Below, one piece after another: positions 1 through 9,650 of a DNA stretch of 64,000 nucleotides. Position 1 is the stretch's first letter; the number at the start of each line of letters is the position of its first letter. Under the pieces are notes generated by a model. That model did no database searches and was not told where the DNA came from. It worked only from the letters and a program-made list of their open reading frames with translations. This DNA comes from Phylloscopus collybita (taxonomy: Eukaryota > Chordata > Aves > Passeriformes > Phylloscopidae): the NCBI GenBank assembly GCA_027886175.1, contig JAJNNQ010000003.1:23601501-23665500 (forward strand), given 5' to 3'. The translations under genes were made by a program, and so were the position numbers.

Positions 1-13
1 GCAGCAGCCCAGA

Positions 14-30
14 GCTGTACTTAGTACAGC
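14..30. repeat. 17-bp palindrome (example copy)
   Basis: Arms GCTGTACT (14-21) and AGTACAGC (23-30) are perfect reverse complements around one T. This form occurs in many A units. B units have the shorter CAGTACTG palindrome at the same place, and the 498-bp units have it damaged by the 1-bp deletion. Confidence 0.85.
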
Positions 31-103
31 CGGTGTCAGGCAGTCTTCTCTCGCCGTGTAGGTGCTTCTGTTTTGTGTTTGCAGCGTGCAGAGAAGCCCT
101 TTC

Positions 104-126
104 GCTTGCTGCTGCTTCCAGCAAGC
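104..126. repeat. Hairpin-forming inverted repeat (8-bp stem)
   Basis: GCTTGCTG (104-111) and CAGCAAGC (119-126) can pair around a 7-nt loop. The usual A/B difference here (CTTCC versus CATCC) falls in the loop, so both classes keep the stem. A few units break one pair, for example CCCGCAAGC near 37,540. Confidence 0.8.
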
Positions 127-139
127 CAAAACGCTTTTG
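127..139. repeat. Short inverted repeat abutting the hairpin
   Basis: CAAAA (127-131) and TTTTG (135-139) flank CGC. It begins at the base after the previous stem, giving two side-by-side dyads in almost every unit. Single units carry AAAAGGC instead of AAAACGC (near 23,080, 26,572 and 41,513). Confidence 0.7.
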
Positions 140-220
140 CAGCCACTTTCCTGCCTTTTCCACAGCAGGATCACAGTCTAGCTGATTTACAGTTGCCTCT
201 GCGTAGAGCAGCTAGAGGAG

Positions 221-261
221 CAGCTCTGCCGGCTTTCCTGTGCTTCTGCATAGCAGAGCTG
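221..261. repeat. Inverted repeat, 9-bp stem with 23-nt loop
   Basis: CAGCTCTGC (221-229) and GCAGAGCTG (253-261) are perfect reverse complements. The loop contains a further small dyad, TCTGC-ATA-GCAGA. This lies in the most conserved part of the unit and is kept in nearly all copies; GCAGAGCTT or GCAGAGTTG appears in a few. Confidence 0.78.
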
Positions 262-267
262 TCAAGA

Positions 268-418
268 GCGAGAAGCTGCCTTTTGCCGAGAAAGCAGCGG
301 TTCGCTAAACCACAGCCAGCGGCGTCTTTGGTACAGCCGCAGGTTGTGCGGAGAAGCGAAAGAGAGCCGGGGAAGAATGTGGAAAGCCGAACTCGGTCGC
401 TGCAAGCGGGTGCTGGCG
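268..418. other. CpG-rich conserved core (example copy)
   Basis: This ~150-bp part of the unit holds 15 of the 24 CpGs I counted in bases 1-500. It is also the part where A and B are most alike. In a heterochromatic array of a methylating genome it would be a strong target for methylation. Its persistence despite CpG decay points to recent homogenisation or reduced methylation; I cannot tell which. Confidence 0.6.
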
Positions 419-440
419 AACAGCTTCTGGTCACCGTGTA

Positions 441-939
441 GAAACTCTCCCAGCACAGTGCAGAGTCCCTGTGGCTAGTTCCTTGAAATACCTTTCCTGG
501 CAGCAGCCCAGAGCTGTACTTAGTACAGCCGGTGTCAGGCAGTCTCCTCTCGCCGTGTAGGTGCTTCTGTTTTGTGTTTGCAGCGTGCAGAGAAGCCCTT
601 TCGCTTGCTGCTGCTTCCAGCAAGCCAAAACGCTTTTGCAGCCACTTTCCTGCCTTTTCCACAGCAGGATCACAGTCTAGCTGATTTACAGTTGCCTCTG
701 CGTAGAGCAGCTAGAGGAGGAGCTCTGCCGGCTTTCCTGTGCTTCTGCATAGCAGAGCTGTCAAGAACGAGAAGCTGCCTTTTGCCGAGAAAGCAGCGCT
801 TCGCGGAACCACAGCCAGCGGCGTCTTCGGTACAGCCACAGGTTGTGCGGAGAAGCGAAAGAGAGCCGGGGAAGAATGTGGAAAGCCGAACTCGGTCGCT
901 GCAAGCAGGTGCTAGCGAACAGCTTCTGGTCACCTTGGA
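441..939. repeat. Type A satellite unit (representative)
   Basis: Type A is recognised by CTCTCCCAGCACAGTGCAG after GAAA, then CTAGTTCCTTGAAATACC, then CAGCAGCCCAGAG and usually the palindrome built on GTACTTAGTAC. About 64 of 128 units are this class. Many A cores upstream of the motif carry TTTG rather than TTCG at the CENP-B-box-like position. A large subset carries AAGCTT (HindIII) near the core end where the other units have AGCCGA. A units dominate 3.5-9.4 kb and alternate with B in most of the rest. Confidence 0.88.
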
Positions 940-1438
940 GAAACTCCCCCAAGACAGTGGAGAGTCCCCGAAGCTAGTGCCTTGAAATACATGCCTTGGC
1001 AGTAGCCCAGAGCAGTACTGAGTGCAGCAGGTGTCAGGCAGTCTCCTCTTGCCGTGTGCGTGCTTCTGTTTTCTGTTTCCAATGTGCAGAGAAGCACTCG
1101 TGCTTGCTGCTGCATCCAGCAAGCCAAAACGCTTTTGCAGCCACTATCCTGCCTTTTCCACAGCAGGATCACTGTCTAGCTGATTTACAGTTGCCTCTGC
1201 GTAGAGCAGCTAGAGGAGCAGCTCTGCCGGCTTTCCTGTGCTTCTGCATAGCAGAGCTGTCAAGAACGAGAAGCTGCCTTTTGCCGAAAAAGCAGCGCTT
1301 CGCGGAACCACAGCCAGCGGCGTCTTTGGTACAGCCGCAGGTTGTGCGGAGAAGCGAAAGAGAGCCGGGGAAGAATGTGGAAAGCCGAACTCGGTCGCTG
1401 CAAGCGGGTGCTGGCCAACAGCTTCTGGTCACCTTGTA
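940..1438. repeat. Type B satellite unit (representative)
   Basis: Type B is recognised by CTCCCCCAAGACAGTGGAG after GAAA, then GCTAGTGCCTTGAAATACATG, and CAGTAGCCCAGAGCAGTACTG in place of the A-type sequence. About 55 of 128 units are this class. The core upstream of the motif usually has GTGCTAGCGAAC (with a GCTAGC NheI site) where A has GTGCTGGCCAAC. It more often keeps TTCG at the CENP-B-box-like position. Two B units in direct succession mark the joints of the odd-numbered HORs in the right third of the window. Confidence 0.88.
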
Positions 1439-2820
1439 GAAACTCTCCCAGCACAGTGCAGAGTCCCCGTGGCTAGTTCCTTGAAATACCTTTCCTGGCA
1501 GCAGCCCAGAGCTGTACTTAGTACAGCCGGTGTCAGGCAGTCTCCTCTCACCGTGTAGGTGCTTCTGTTTTGTGTTTGCAGCGTGCAGAGAAGCCCTTTC
1601 GCTTGCTGCTGCTTCCAGCAAGCCAAAACGCTTTTGCAGCCACTTTCCTGCCTTTTCCACAGCAGGATCACAGTCTAGCTGATTTACAGTTGCCTCTGCG
1701 TAGAGCAGCTAGAGGAGGAGCTCTGCCGGCTTTCCTGTGCTTCTGCATAGCAGAGCTGTCAAGAACGAGAAGCTGCCTTTTGCCGAGAAAGCAGCGCTTC
1801 GCGGAACCACAGCCAGCGGCGTCTTCGGTACAGCCACAGGTTGTGCGGAGAAGCGAAAGAGAGCCGGGGAAGAATGTGGAAAGCCGAACTCGGTCGCTGC
1901 AAGCAGGTGCTAGCGAACAGCTTCTGGTCACGTTGGAGAAACTCCCCCAAGACAGTGGAGAGTCCCCGAAGCTAGTGCCTTGAAATACATGCCTTGGCAG
2001 TAGCCCAGAGCAGTACTGAGTGCAGCAGGTGTCAGGCAGTCTCCTCTTGCCGTGTGCGTGCTTCTGTTTTCTGTTTCCAATGTGCAGAGAAGCACTCGTG
2101 CTTGCTGCTGCATCCAGCAAGCCAAAACGCTTTTGCAGCCACTTTCCTGCCTTTTCCACAGCAGGATCACTGTCTAGCTGATTTACAGTTGCCTCTGCGT
2201 AGAGCAGCTAGAGGAGCAGCTCTGCCGGCTTTCCTGTGCTTCTGCATAGCAGAGCTGTCAAGAACGAGAAGCTGCCTTTTGCCGAAAAAGCAGCGCTTCG
2301 CGGAACCACAGCCAGCGGCGTCTTTGGTACAGCCGCAGGTTGTGCGGAGAAGCGAAAGAGAGCCGGGGAAGAATGTGGAAAGCTTAACTTGGTCGCTGCA
2401 AGCGGGTGCTGGCCAACAGCTTCTGGTCACCTTGTAGAAACTCTCCCAGCACAGTGCAGAGTCCCCGTGGCTAGTTCCTTGAAATACCTTTCCTGGCAGC
2501 AGCCCAGAGCTGTACTTAGTACAGCCGGTGTCAGGCAGTCTCCTCTCACCGTGTAGGTGCTTCTGTTTTGTGTTTGCAGCGTGCAGAGAAGTCCTTTCGC
2601 TTGCTGCTGCTTCCAGCAAGCCAAAACGCTTTTGCAGCCACTATCCTGCCTTTTCCACAGCAGGATCACTGTCTAGCTGATTTACAGTTGCCTCTGCGTA
2701 GAGCAGCTAGAGGAGCAGCTCTGCCGGCTTTCCTGTGCTTCTGCATAGCAGAGCTGTCAAGAACGAGAAGCTGCGTTTTGCCGAGAAAGCAGCGCTTCGC
2801 GGAACCACAGCCAGCGGCGT

Positions 2821-2837
2821 CTTCGGTACAGCCGCAG
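2821..2837 (+). other. Partial CENP-B-box-like motif (example copy)
   Basis: Against the mammalian CENP-B box pattern NTTCGNNNNANNCGGGN, this 17-mer has TTCG, the central A and CG in the right places but CA where GG is required: 7 of 9 fixed bases. Most B and C units keep TTCG here, while many A units read TTTG. Without the full CGGG, binding is doubtful. Confidence 0.3.
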
Positions 2838-3464
2838 GTTGTGCGGAGAAGCGAAAGAGAGCCGGGGAAGAATGTGGAAAGCCGAACTCGGTCGCTGCAA
2901 GCGGGTGCTAGCGAACAGCTTCTGGTCACCTTGGAGAAACTCCCCCAAGACAGTGGAGAGTCCCCGAAGCTAGTGCCTTGAAATACATGCCTTGGCATTA
3001 GCCCAGAGCAGTACTGAGTGCAGCAGGTGTCAGGCAGTCTCCTCTTGCCGTGTGCGTGCTTCTGTTTTGTGTTTCCAATGTGCAGAGAAGCACTCGTGCT
3101 TGCTGCTGCATCCAGCAAGCCAAAACGCTTTTGCAGCAACTTTCCTGCCTTTCCCACTACAGGATCAATTTCTAGCTGATTTACAGTTGTTTCTGCGTAG
3201 AGCAGCTAGAGGAGCAGCTCTGCCGGCTTTCCTGTGCTTCTGCATAGCAGAGCTGTCAAGAGCGAGAAGCTGCCTTTTGCCGAGAAAGCAGCGGTTCGCG
3301 GAACCACAGCCAGCGGCGTCTTTGGTACAGCCGCAGGTTGTGCGGAGAAGCGAAAGAGAGCCGGGGAAGAATGTGGAAAGCCGAACTCGGTCGCTGCAAG
3401 CGGGTGCTGGCCAACAGCTTCTGGTCACCGTGTAGAAACTCTCCCAGCACAGTGCAGAGTCCCT

Positions 3465-6458
3465 GTGGCTAGTTCCTTGAAATACCTTTCCTGGCAGCAG
3501 CCCAGAGCTGTACTTAGTACAGCCGGTGTCAGGCAGTCTTCTCTCGCCGTGTAAGTGCTTCTGTTTTGTGTTTCCAATGTGCAGAGAAGCCCTTTCGCTT
3601 GCTGCTGCTTCCAGCAAGCCAAAACGCTTTTGCAGCCACTTTCCTGCCTTTTCCACAGCAGGATCACTGTCTAGCTGATTTACAGTTGCCTCTGCGTAGA
3701 GCAGCTAGAGGAGCAGCTCTGCCGGCTTTCCTGTGCTTCTGCATAGCAGAGCTGTCAAGAACGAGAAGCTGCCTTTTGCCGAGAAAGCAGCGCTTCGCGG
3801 AACCACAGCCAGCGGCGTCTTCGGTAGAGCCGCAGGTTGTGCGGAAAAGCGAAAGAGAGCCGGGGAAGAATGTGGAAAGCTTAACTCGGTCGCTGCAAGC
3901 GGGTGCTGGCCAACAGCTTCTGGTCACCTTGTAGAAACTCTCCCAGCACAGTGCAGAGTCCCCGTGGCTAGTTCCTTGAAATACCTTTCCTGGCAGCAGC
4001 CCAGAGCTGTACTTAGTACAGCCGGTGTCAGGCAGTTTCCGCTTGCCGTGTAGGTGCTTCTGTGTTGTGTTTCCAATGTGCAGAGAAGCACTCGTGCTTG
4101 CTGCTGCATCCAGCAAGCCAAAACGCTTTTGCAGCAACTTTCCTGCCTTTCCCACTACAGGATCAATTTCTAGCTGATTTACAGTTGTTTCTGCGTAGAG
4201 CAGCTAGAGGAGCAGCTCTGCCGGCTTTCCTGTGCTTCTGCATAGCAGAGCTGTCAAGAGCGAGAAGCTGCCTTTTGCCGAGAAAGCAGCGCTTCGCGGA
4301 ACCACAGCCAGCGGCGTCTTTGGTACAGCCGCAGGTTGTGCGGAGAAGCGAAAGAGAGCCGGGGAAGAATGTGGAAAGCCGAACTCGGTCGCTGCAAGCG
4401 GGTGCTGGCCAACAGCTTCTGGTCACCGTGTAGAAACTCTCCCAGCACAGTGCAGAGTCCCTGTGGCTAGTTCCTTGAAATACCTTTCCTGGCAGCAGCC
4501 CAGAGCTCTACTTAGTACAGCCGGTGTCAGGCAGTCTTCTCTCGCCGTGTAAGTGCTTCTGTTTTGTGTTTCCAATGTGCAGAGAAGCCCTTTCGCTTGC
4601 TGCTGCTTCCAGCAAGCCAAAACGCTTTTGCAGCCACTTTCCTGCCTTTTCCACAGCAGGATCACAGTCTAGCTGATTTACAGTTGCCTCTGCGTAGAGC
4701 AGCTAGAGGAGCAGCTCTGCCGGCTTTCCTGTGCTTCTGCATAGCAGAGCTGTCAAGAACGAGAAGCTGCCTTTTGCCGAGAAAGCAGCGCTTCGCGGAA
4801 CCACAGCCAGCGGCGTCTTCGGTACAGCCGCAGGTTGTGCGGAGAAGCGAAAGAGAGCCGGGGAAGAATGTGGAAAGCCGAACTCGGTCGCTGCAAGCAG
4901 GTGCTAGCGAACAGCTTCTGGTCACCTTGTAGAAACTCCCCCAAGACACTGGAGAGTCCCCGAAGCTAGTGCCTTGAAATACATGCCTTGGCAGTAGCCC
5001 AGAGCAGTACTGAGTGCAGCAGGTGTCAGGCAGTCTCCTCTTGCCGTGTGCGTGCTTCTGTTTTGTGTTTCCAATGTGCAGAGAAGCACTCGTGCTTGCT
5101 GCTGCATCCAGCAAGCCAAAACGCTTTTGCAGCAACTTTCCTGCCTTTCCCACTACAGGATCAATTTCTAGCTGATTTACAGTTGTTTCTGCGTAGAGCA
5201 GCTAGAGGAGCAGCTCTGCCGGCTTTCCTGTGCTTCTGCATAGCAGAGCTGTCAAGAGCGAGAAGCTGCCTTTTGCCGAGAAAGCAGCGCTTCGCGGAAC
5301 CACAGCCAGCGGCGTCTTTGGTACAGCCGCAGGTTGTGCGGAGAAGCGAAAGAGAGCCGGGGAAGGATGTGGAAAGCCGAACTCGGTCTCTGCAAGCGGG
5401 TGCTGGCCAACAGCTTCTGGTCACCGTGTAGAAACTCTCCCAGCACAGTGCAGAGTCCCTGTGGCTAGTTCCTTGAAATACCTTTCCTGGCAGCAGCCCA
5501 GAGCTGTACTTAGTACAGCCGGTGTCAGGCAGTCTTCTCTCGCCGTGTAAGTGCTTCTGTTTTGTGTTTCCAATGTGCAGAGAAGCCCTTTCGCTTGCTG
5601 CTGCTTCCAGCAAGCCAAAACGCTTTTGCAGCCACTTTCCTGCCTTTTCCACAGCAGGATCACAGTCTAGCTGATTTACAGTTGCCTCTGCGTAGAGCAG
5701 CTAGAGGAGCAGCTCTGCCGGCTTTCCTGTGCTTCTGCATAGCAGAGCTGTCAAGAACGAGAAGCTGCCTTTTGCCGAGAAAGCAGCGCTTCGCGGAACC
5801 ACAGCCAGCGGCGTCTTCGGTACAGCCGCAGGTTGTGCGGAAAAGCGAAAGAGAGCCGGGGAAGAATGTGGAAAGCTTAACTCGGTCGCTGCAAGCGGGT
5901 GCTGGCCAACAGCTTCTGGTCACCTTGTAGAAACTCTCCCAGCACAGTGCAGAGTCCCCGTGGCTAGTTCCTTGAAATACCTTTCCTGGCAGCAGCCCAG
6001 AGCTGTACTTAGTACAGCCGGTGTCAGGCAGTTTCCGCTTGCCGTGTAGGTGCTTCTGTGTTGTGTTTCCAATGTGCAGAGAAGCACTCGTGCTTGCTGC
6101 TGCATCCAGCAAGCCAAAACGCTTTTGCAGCAACTTTCCTGCCTTTCCCACTACAGGATCAATTTCTAGCTGATTTACAGTTGTTTCTGCGTAGAGCAGC
6201 TAGAGGAGCAGCTCTGCCGGCTTTCCTGTGCTTCTGCATAGCAGAGCTGTCAAGAGCGAGAAGCTGCCTTTTGCCGAGAAAGCAGCGCTTCGCGGAACCA
6301 CAGCCAGCAGCGTCTTTGGTACAGCCGCAGGTTGTGCGGAGAAGCGAAAGAGAGCCGGGGAAGAATGTGGAAAGCTTAACTCGGTCGCTGCAAGCGGGTG
6401 CTGGCCAACAGCTTCTGGTCACCTTGTAGAAACTCTCCCAGCACAGTGCAGAGTCCCC
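3465..6458. repeat. Six-unit HOR, copy 1 (2,994 bp)
   Basis: Units starting at 3664, 4163, 4662, 5161, 5660 and 6159 read A, A, B, A, A, A. Every unit has a partner exactly 2,994 bp (6 x 499) downstream with the same private variants. Examples are the GGAAGGATG change near 5,363 (partner near 8,357) and the CTCTAC change near 4,506 (partner near 7,500). The left edge is set by the last mismatch with the partner copy, at 3,464. Confidence 0.88.
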
Positions 6459-9417
6459 GTGGCTAGTTCCTTGAAATACCTTTCCTGGCAGCAGCCCAGA
6501 GCTGTACTTAGTACAGCCGGTGTCAGGCAGTCTTCTCTCGCCGTGTAAGTGCTTCTGTTTTGTGTTTCCAATGTGCAGAGAAGCCCTTTCGCTTGCTGCT
6601 GCTTCCAGCAAGCCAAAACGCTTTTGCAGCCACTTTCCTGCCTTTTCCACAGCAGGATCACTGTCTAGCTGATTTACAGTTGCCTCTGCGTAGAGCAGCT
6701 AGAGGAGCAGCTCTGCCGGCTTTCCTGTGCTTCTGCATAGCAGAGCTGTCAAGAACGAGAAGCTGCCTTTTGCCGAGAAAGCAGCGCTTCGCGGAACCAC
6801 AGCCAGCGGCGTCTTCGGTAGAGCCGCAGGTTGTGCGGAAAAGCGAAAGAGAGCCGGGGAAGAATGTGGAAAGCTTAACTCGGTCGCTGCAAGCGGGTGC
6901 TGGCCAACAGCTTCTGGTCACCTTGTAGAAACTCTCCCAGCACAGTGCAGAGTCCCCGTGGCTAGTTCCTTGAAATACCTTTCCTGGCAGCAGCCCAGAG
7001 CTGTACTTAGTACAGCCGGTGTCAGGCAGTTTCCGCTTGCCGTGTAGGTGCTTCTGTGTTGTGTTTCCAATGTGCAGAGAAGCACTCGTGCTTGCTGCTG
7101 CATCCAGCAAGCCAAAACGCTTTTGCAGCAACTTTCCTGCCTTTCCCACTACAGGATCAATTTCTAGCTGATTTACAGTTGTTTCTGCGTAGAGCAGCTA
7201 GAGGAGCAGCTCTGCCGGCTTTCCTGTGCTTCTGCATAGCAGAGCTGTCAAGAGCGAGAAGCTGCCTTTTGCCGAGAAAGCAGCGCTTCGCGGAACCACA
7301 GCCAGCGGCGTCTTTGGTACAGCCGCAGGTTGTGCGGAGAAGCGAAAGAGAGCCGGGGAAGAATGTGGAAAGCCGAACTCGGTCGCTGCAAGCGGGTGCT
7401 GGCCAACAGCTTCTGGTCACCGTGTAGAAACTCTCCCAGCACAGTGCAGAGTCCCTGTGGCTAGTTCCTTGAAATACCTTTCCTGGCAGCAGCCCAGAGC
7501 TCTACTTAGTACAGCCGGTGTCAGGCAGTCTTCTCTCGCCGTGTAAGTGCTTCTGTTTTGTGTTTCCAATGTGCAGAGAAGCCCTTTCGCTTGCTGCTGC
7601 TTCCAGCAAGCCAAAACGCTTTTGCAGCCACTTTCCTGCCTTTTCCACAGCAGGATCACAGTCTAGCTGATTTACAGTTGCCTCTGCGTAGAGCAGCTAG
7701 AGGAGCAGCTCTGCCGGCTTTCCTGTGCTTCTGCATAGCAGAGCTGTCAAGAACGAGAAGCTGCCTTTTGCCGAGAAAGCAGCGCTTCGCGGAACCACAG
7801 CCAGCGGCGTCTTCGGTACAGCCGCAGGTTGTGCGGAGAAGCGAAAGAGAGCCGGGGAAGAATGTGGAAAGCCGAACTCGGTCGCTGCAAGCAGGTGCTA
7901 GCGAACAGCTTCTGGTCACCTTGTAGAAACTCCCCCAAGACACTGGAGAGTCCCCGAAGCTAGTGCCTTGAAATACATGCCTTGGCAGTAGCCCAGAGCA
8001 GTACTGAGTGCAGCAGGTGTCAGGCAGTCTCCTCTTGCCGTGTGCGTGCTTCTGTTTTGTGTTTCCAATGTGCAGAGAAGCACTCGTGCTTGCTGCTGCA
8101 TCCAGCAAGCCAAAACGCTTTTGCAGCAACTTTCCTGCCTTTCCCACTACAGGATCAATTTCTAGCTGATTTACAGTTGTTTCTGCGTAGAGCAGCTAGA
8201 GGAGCAGCTCTGCCGGCTTTCCTGTGCTTCTGCATAGCAGAGCTGTCAAGAGCGAGAAGCTGCCTTTTGCCGAGAAAGCAGCGCTTCGCGGAACCACAGC
8301 CAGCGGCGTCTTTGGTACAGCCGCAGGTTGTGCGGAGAAGCGAAAGAGAGCCGGGGAAGGATGTGGAAAGCCGAACTCGGTCTCTGCAAGCGGGTGCTGG
8401 CCAACAGCTTCTGGTCACCGTGTAGAAACTCTCCCAGCACAGTGCAGAGTCCCTGTGGCTAGTTCCTTGAAATACCTTTCCTGGCAGCAGCCCAGAGCTG
8501 TACTTAGTACAGCCGGTGTCAGGCAGTCTTCTCTCGCCGTGTAAGTGCTTCTGTTTTGTGTTTCCAATGTGCAGAGAAGCCCTTTCGCTTGCTGCTGCTT
8601 CCAGCAAGCCAAAACGCTTTTGCAGCCACTTTCCTGCCTTTTCCACAGCAGGATCACAGTCTAGCTGATTTACAGTTGCCTCTGCGTAGAGCAGCTAGAG
8701 GAGCAGCTCTGCCGGCTTTCCTGTGCTTCTGCATAGCAGAGCTGTCAAGAACGAGAAGCTGCCTTTTGCCGAGAAAGCAGCGCTTCGCGGAACCACAGCC
8801 AGCGGCGTCTTCGGTACAGCCGCAGGTTGTGCGGAAAAGCGAAAGAGAGCCGGGGAAGAATGTGGAAAGCTTAACTCGGTCGCTGCAAGCGGGTGCTGGC
8901 CAACAGCTTCTGGTCACCTTGTAGAAACTCTCCCAGCACAGTGCAGAGTCCCCGTGGCTAGTTCCTTGAAATACCTTTCCTGGCAGCAGCCCAGAGCTGT
9001 ACTTAGTACAGCCGGTGTCAGGCAGTTTCCGCTTGCCGTGTAGGTGCTTCTGTGTTGTGTTTCCAATGTGCAGAGAAGCACTCGTGCTTGCTGCTGCATC
9101 CAGCAAGCCAAAACGCTTTTGCAGCAACTTTCCTGCCTTTCCCACTACAGGATCAATTTCTAGCTGATTTACAGTTGTTTCTGCGTAGAGCAGCTAGAGG
9201 AGCAGCTCTGCCGGCTTTCCTGTGCTTCTGCATAGCAGAGCTGTCAAGAGCGAGAAGCTGCCTTTTGCCGAGAAAGCAGCGCTTCGCGGAACCACAGCCA
9301 GCAGCGTCTTTGGTACAGCCGCAGGTTGTGCGGAGAAGCGAAAGAGAGCCGGGGAAGAATGTGGAAAGCTTAACTCGGTCGCTGCAAGCGGGTGCTGGCC
9401 AACAGCTTCTGGTCACC
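6459..9417. repeat. Six-unit HOR, copy 2 (2,959 bp of 2,994)
   Basis: This is the second copy of the preceding six-unit block, in the same A, A, B, A, A, A order. I saw no difference from copy 1 until 9,418, where CACCG replaces CACCT and the two copies part. That near-identity points to a recent tandem duplication. A read or assembly duplication cannot be excluded from sequence alone. Confidence 0.88.
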
Positions 9418-9650
9418 GTGTAGAAACTCTCCCAGCACAGTGCAGAGTTCCTGTGGCTAGTTCCTTGAAATACCTTTCCTGGCAGCAGCCCAGAGCTGTA
9501 TTAGTACAGCCGGTGTCAGGCAGTCTCCTCTCGCCGTGTAGGTGCTTCTGTTTTGTGTTTGCAGCGTGCTGAGAAGCCCTTTCGCTTGCTGCTGCTTCCA
9601 GCAAGCCAAAACGCTTTTGCAGCCACTTTCCTGCCTTTTCCACAGCAGGA
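9153..9650. repeat. 498-bp A unit with 1-bp deletion
   Basis: The palindromic motif reads CTGTATTAGTACAG instead of CTGTACTTAGTACAG; one base is missing after 9,500. The same deletion occurs in four later A units. It is the first appearance of this marker in the window. Confidence 0.9.

Larger units (their letters stand above)
441..1438. repeat. Representative A-B dimer (998 bp)
   Basis: This is one complete copy of the basic module, cut at the GAAACTC motif that opens the variable segment: A at 441-939, B at 940-1,438. The halves align without gaps. In a hand comparison the first ~190 bp of the halves differ at about 28 positions (about 85% identity). The remaining ~310 bp differ at about 15 (about 95%). 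A and B therefore diverged long enough ago to accumulate clear differences, and the dimer was then amplified as a unit. The cut point is arbitrary, since a circularly permuted start is equally valid. Confidence 0.9.
1..3464. repeat. Dimeric A/B block, left edge
   Basis: Unit starts 171, 670, 1169, 1668, 2167, 2666 and 3165 read A, B, A, B, A, B, A. Bases 1-170 are the tail of a unit cut by the window edge, so the array continues to the left. Neighbouring 998-bp dimers are very similar; for example, units at 670 and 1,668 share the variant GCCACAGG where most other B units read GCCGCAGG. No gene is supported here. Confidence 0.88.

Noticed and set aside
2821..2837. Calling a functional CENP-B box
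   Set aside because: Two required G bases are missing and the species is unknown. It is kept only as a weak motif.
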